From: Congeria kusceri
Lineage: Eukaryota > Mollusca > Bivalvia > Myida > Dreissenidae
Length of the DNA stretch: 64,000 nt
Direction: 5' to 3'
Assembly: GCA_027627225.1 (NCBI GenBank)
Contig: CM051036.1
Location: 34,987,426 to 35,051,425, forward strand
Part shown: positions 59,973 through 64,000 of the stretch, one piece after another
Layout: each line of letters starts with the position of its first letter
Position numbering within the stretch: position 1 is the stretch's first letter
Notes under the pieces: model-generated
Seen by the model: only the letters and a program-made list of their open reading frames with translations
Databases searched by the model: none
What the model was told of the DNA's origin: nothing
Program-made: the position numbers and the translations under genes

Positions 59973-60756
59973 TTGTATAATGTCAATATTCGTTACATTT
60001 TACAAAAGAAGGAAGCTACAGATGTGATACATTTTGTGATGATTATTTATTGATTTTTATCTTAATGGATTTACATGTCTGTTTTTACTACCATTTTAAT
60101 TTATTTGCATGAAATCACTGGGTATTTATATTAGTATTAGTTCAAATAAGCTAAGCTTTTGATATTTTAAATAATAGGTAATAGTCAAGTATATACAATT
60201 GCAAATATGATGTGATGTTTGTGGTTTTCTAAGTAGAATGTTGTATGTTATTGTTTATATAAGTATATGTACATATGTTTCACTAAGGTATAATGTATAC
60301 TGTAGATTATTTAAGCTGTTTTTAAACTCCATTGCCATGCAAATATTTATTTAATTAAAACAATACTGATTACAGTGTTTTTATCAAGAAATTGTGGTAG
60401 GGTAAGTAGGTAGTATAATAGATGAGACGTTTAACACGAATTTAGAGCTACTTTTTTAGATAGGGCTAAATCGGGGCCAATATTGCCCATATAAAAAGTA
60501 GCTCAATATTGGCACAGGGCCTAACTTGGTGTACTAGATAAGTAAGTCATATCATTGCAGAAAACGGAAACAATGGTTTATTTTATATAACAGGTATCTA
60601 CTCATTCAAATTGACTGTTGAGTGATATTGCAACTTCAGTGTCAAACTCGTCAAACAAGTTGAAACAATGCATTTTTTTGTCAGAAATTATGAAATATCA
60701 CAAGTTTAAGATTTCTCATAGTTTTCGATTTAGATTCTTTATAAACATCGGTCCAA

Positions 60757-60940
60757 GGGTCGTATTCCAGAAACATCTGAAGTGAAATCTTATCCTTAGC
60801 CTTAAATCATTGACTACAATTTACTTAACTGTAATTTGAATCATTAATTTATGTATAGTTTTAAAAATATTTCTTACAAAAATTGGAACTTAATTGAAAA
60901 TATTTAACGATAAACTTTAGATGTTTCTGGAATATGGCCC
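60757..60940. mobile_element. Small palindromic element (GTATTCCAGAAACATCT ends)
   Basis: GGGTCGTATTCCAGAAACAT is mirrored by ATGTTTCTGGAATATGGCCC, 184 bp end to end. It is related in layout to the nested element at 36865-37130. It lies downstream of the ASB-like gene, possibly in its 3' UTR. Confidence 0.65.
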
Positions 60941-61699
60941 CAGCTCTTACCTTGTTTCAAAAGTATATTGTACAAGAGTTATGTGAGAATTTGTAAGCAA
61001 AATAGTATGTACATGTACATCATTTTCTCATGACGTATAACTTACATTTGTTTCTGGAGATGTGTGCAGTGTTTTCTGCAGTCAACGAGAAACACTTAAT
61101 TTAAACATACAGAGAAGGCTGTTAACCAACCATACAGCTAATAATGTATATAGTTGTATAACTAGCAACAATGAACTTGGTCATTCTTCATTGACATTCG
61201 ATGTTGCATCTGTTTCAAAATTTGATTAATTTTTTTTTATAAATAATTGTGAATTTTAATAATAAGCAGTTGTTTTTTTCATAAATTTTAATAATACATT
61301 GCATGGATTATTGATTTACTGTAAACTTGCAGTTTATATATTAGCATTCATTGATATAAACAGAAATATTTATTTAGAATTTGTAAACCTAGTTTTGATG
61401 TCTAATTATGAAGATCAATGTGCAATTGTACAATGATCAATGTATGATGTACAATTGTGTCTTCGAAGGGTGTAACACTGAGTTACAGCCTTGTATTTAT
61501 CAGTGTATTTAAAATATGTGCTCATATAAAAATGTTTCAAGTATCTCTGTGTTTTAAAAAGAATTATTTTTTAACTAACCATGTGTGTCTGTGTGTAATG
61601 TATTATAATATATATACATTTAATTTATTTAAATTATTGTTTTAATCAGATTTGTACATATCGTATGCCTATTTTATTTGAATTTAAATTAATTTTACA

Positions 61700-61709
61700 A
61701 ATAAATAAA
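61700..61709 (+). terminator. Candidate polyadenylation signal downstream of the ASB-like gene
   Basis: Two overlapping AATAAA hexamers lie just before the satellite begins. I noticed no earlier clear AATAAA downstream of the stop, so the 3' UTR could be about 2.2 kb and contain the 252 bp-type repeat and a small palindromic element. This is inference without transcript data. Confidence 0.3.
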
Positions 61710-61737
61710 GAAAAACACTAACTGCTTTGGCTTTCAC

Positions 61738-64000
61738 GAGAATGCTGTCCAGACAAGTTTTGTGGCGATAGCTCTTATACTTTCGCCAATAACATGCAAA
61801 AACCGATGCTCTACGGGCCTGTATAAGGCAATTCTAGGTCGAAAATTTCTAAATCTCTATACGCGTTTTTGCGTGTTTGTAAGAATACTATAAACGACTT
61901 ATATTTGACCCTTGGCAGGGCGTTAGGGGTCATGGGGACGCACCGTTTTGCACATTTTTCCAGGTTAACAATTTATACGCGACCTGAAGCGCACCAATGT
62001 ACGCCTACTGCTGTACTGTATACGTTAAATAGGGCTGCCGTTGACGTCGTTTTGACGTAAATTACGTCACCAGGAAGCTCACCTCGTGCAGGTAGTCTCG
62101 GCCCCATGGACCCTAACAGACTGCCAAGTTTCGTAGCGATAGCTCTTATGCTTTCGCCAATAACATGCAAAAACCGATGCTCTACGGGCCTGTATAAGGC
62201 AGTTTTGGGTCGAAAATGACTAAGTCCGTATACGCGTTTTTGCGTGTTTGTGAGAATACTATAAACGACTTATCATTGACCGTTGGCAGGGCGTTAGGGG
62301 TCATTGGGACGCACCGTTTCGCAACTTTTTTCACGTTAACCATTTATACGCGACCTGAAGCGCACCAATGAACGCCTACTGCTGTACTGCATACGTTGAA
62401 TAGGGCTGCCGTTGACGTCGTTTTGACGTCAATTACGTCACCAGGAAGCTCACCTCGTGCAGGCAAGCTCGGCCCCATGCACCCTAATAGACTGCCAAGA
62501 TTCGTGGCGATAGCTTTTACACTTTCGCCAATAACATTCAAAAACCGAAGCTCTACGGGCCTGTATAAGGCAATTTTGGGTCGATAATGTCCAAGTCCGT
62601 ACACGCGTTTTTGCGTGTTTGTGAGAATACTTAAACGACTTATCATTGACCCTTGGCAGGGCGTTAGGGGTCACGGGGACGCACCGTTTGGCACCTTTTA
62701 AAACGTTAACAATTTATACGCGACCTGAAGAGTACCAGTGTACGCATACTGCTGTACTGTATACGTTAAATAGGGCTGCCGTTGACGTCGTTTTGACATC
62801 AATTGCGTCACCAGGAAGCTAACCTCGTGCAGGCAGTCTCTTCCCCATGGACCCTAACAGACTGCGATTGCTCTTACACTTTCGCCAATAACATGCAAAA
62901 ACCGATGCTCTACGGGCCTGTATAAGGCAATTTTGGGTCGAAAATGTCCAAGTCTGTATACGCGTTTTTGCGTGTTTGTGAGAATACTATAAACGACTTA
63001 TCACTGACCCTTGGCAGGGCGTTAGGGGTCGTGGGGACGCACCGTTTTGCACCGTTTTCCACGTTAACAATTTATACGCGACCTGAAGCGCACCAATGTA
63101 CGCTTACTGCTGTACTGTATACGTTAAATAGGGCTGTCGTTGACGTCGTTTTGATGTCAATTACGTCACCAAGAGAACCTCGTGCAGGCTGTCTCGGCCC
63201 CATGGACCCTAACAGACTGCCAAGTTTCGTGGCGATAGCTCTTATACTTTCGCCAATAACATGCAAAAACCAATGCTCTACGGGCCTGTATAAGGCAATT
63301 TTGGGTCGAAAATGTCCAAGTCTGTATACGCGTTTTTGCGTGTTTGTGAGAATACTATAAACGACTTATCATTGACCCTTGGCAGGGCGTTAGGGGTCGT
63401 AGGGATGCACCGTTTTGCATCGTTTTCCACTTTAACAATTTATACGCGACCTGAAGCGCACCAATGTACGCCTACTGCTGTACTGTATACGTTAAATAGG
63501 GCTGTCGTTGACGTCGTTTTGACGTCAATTACGTCACCAAGAGAACCTCGTGCAGGCTGTCTCGGCCCCATGGACCCTAACAGACTGCCAAGTTTCGTGG
63601 CGATAGCTCTTATACTTTCGCCAATAACATGCAAAAACCGATGCTCTACGGGCCTGTATAAGGTAATTTTGGGTCGAAAATGTCCAAGTCCGTAAAAGCG
63701 TTTTTGCGTGTTTGTGAGAATACTATAAACGACTTATCATTGTCCCTAAGCAGGGCTATAGGGGTCATGGGGACGCACCGTTCGGCACCTTTTTCCAGGT
63801 TAACAATTTATACGCGACCTGAAGCGCACCAATGTACGCCTACTGCTGTACTGTATACGTTAAATAGGGCTGCCTTGTGTTGACGTCGTTTTTACGTCAA
63901 TTACGTCACCAGGAAGCTCTCCTCGTGTAGGCAGTCTCGGCCCCATGGACCCTAACAGACTGCCAAGTTTCGTGGCGATAGCTCATATGCTTTCGCCAAT
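61738..64000 (+). repeat. Satellite array, about 368 bp unit, open at right edge
   Basis: The word TTTCGCCAAT recurs at 61781, 62152, 62523, 62880, 63248, 63616 and 63991, giving unit lengths of 371, 371, 357, 368, 368 and 375. The 357 unit lacks about 14 bases before GCGATTGCTC. Each unit carries the block CGTTGACGTCGTTTTGACGT followed by ATTACGTCACC, so several ACGTCA-type words cluster once per unit. The array begins abruptly after the ASB-like gene and continues past the window. Repeated open frames in it are by-products of the repeat. Confidence 0.93.

Noticed and set aside
61869..63883. Repeated similar open frames on both strands
   Set aside because: They are translations of the 368 bp satellite units, interrupted at unit-specific positions, with no independent coding signal.

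Overview
The window looks like nuclear DNA of a bivalve mollusc. Genes are split by large AT-rich introns with GT...AG junctions, intergenic DNA is crowded with short inverted-repeat transposons and tRNA-derived SINEs, and several repeats are of types I associate with bivalves. Five copies of a roughly 250 bp four-fold palindromic repeat (conserved word GTGGGAAAACCGG) resemble a very abundant repeat I recall from Dreissena (zebra/quagga mussel). That genus assignment is from memory and is only moderately secure. No bacterial genes, rRNA or CRISPR array was seen.

Four protein-coding genes can be supported. (1) Minus strand, 27019 down to 15629: the first three coding exons of a kinesin-3-type motor gene. 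The first exon has only 14 coding bases, and the rest of the gene lies in or beyond the left part of the window. (2) Plus strand, 32723-35280: a complete three-exon gene for a 72-residue secreted Kazal-type protease inhibitor, with a TATA box and a polyadenylation signal. (3) Plus strand, 40664-55689: a complete 15-exon transglutaminase gene (886 residues). All 14 splice junctions keep frame, but the catalytic histidine is replaced by arginine, so the product is probably a pseudoenzyme or has an altered activity. (4) Plus strand, 57919-59477: a two-exon gene for an ankyrin/SOCS-box protein, a likely substrate receptor of a Cullin-5 E3 ligase. The four genes show no common pathway; they are ordinary neighbours in a repeat-rich genome.

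Most of the rest is transposon-derived. 1-15.6 kb holds two inverted copies of a 1.5 kb internally repetitive element, palindromic elements and a non-autonomous hAT element with an intact 8 bp target duplication. 15.7-27 kb (kinesin introns) has nested elements, one carrying a tRNA-Gln-like cloverleaf, plus a 291 bp tandem duplication and SINEs. 34.4-40 kb is a transposon graveyard: two TTAA-inserting elements lie end to end and share one TTAA, and a 1.8 kb nested palindrome contains about 1.1 kb of repeated CGAGACACGA words. The transglutaminase introns hold further elements, one of which interrupts an older repeat and gives a clear empty-site test for TTAA insertion. From 61.74 kb to the right edge runs a satellite array of about 368 bp units.

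The most interesting points are the transglutaminase lacking its catalytic His, the TTAA-inserting MITE families (one with a tRNA-like passenger), the nested palindrome at 38.05-39.87 kb, and the satellite with a cluster of ACGTCA-type sites in every unit.
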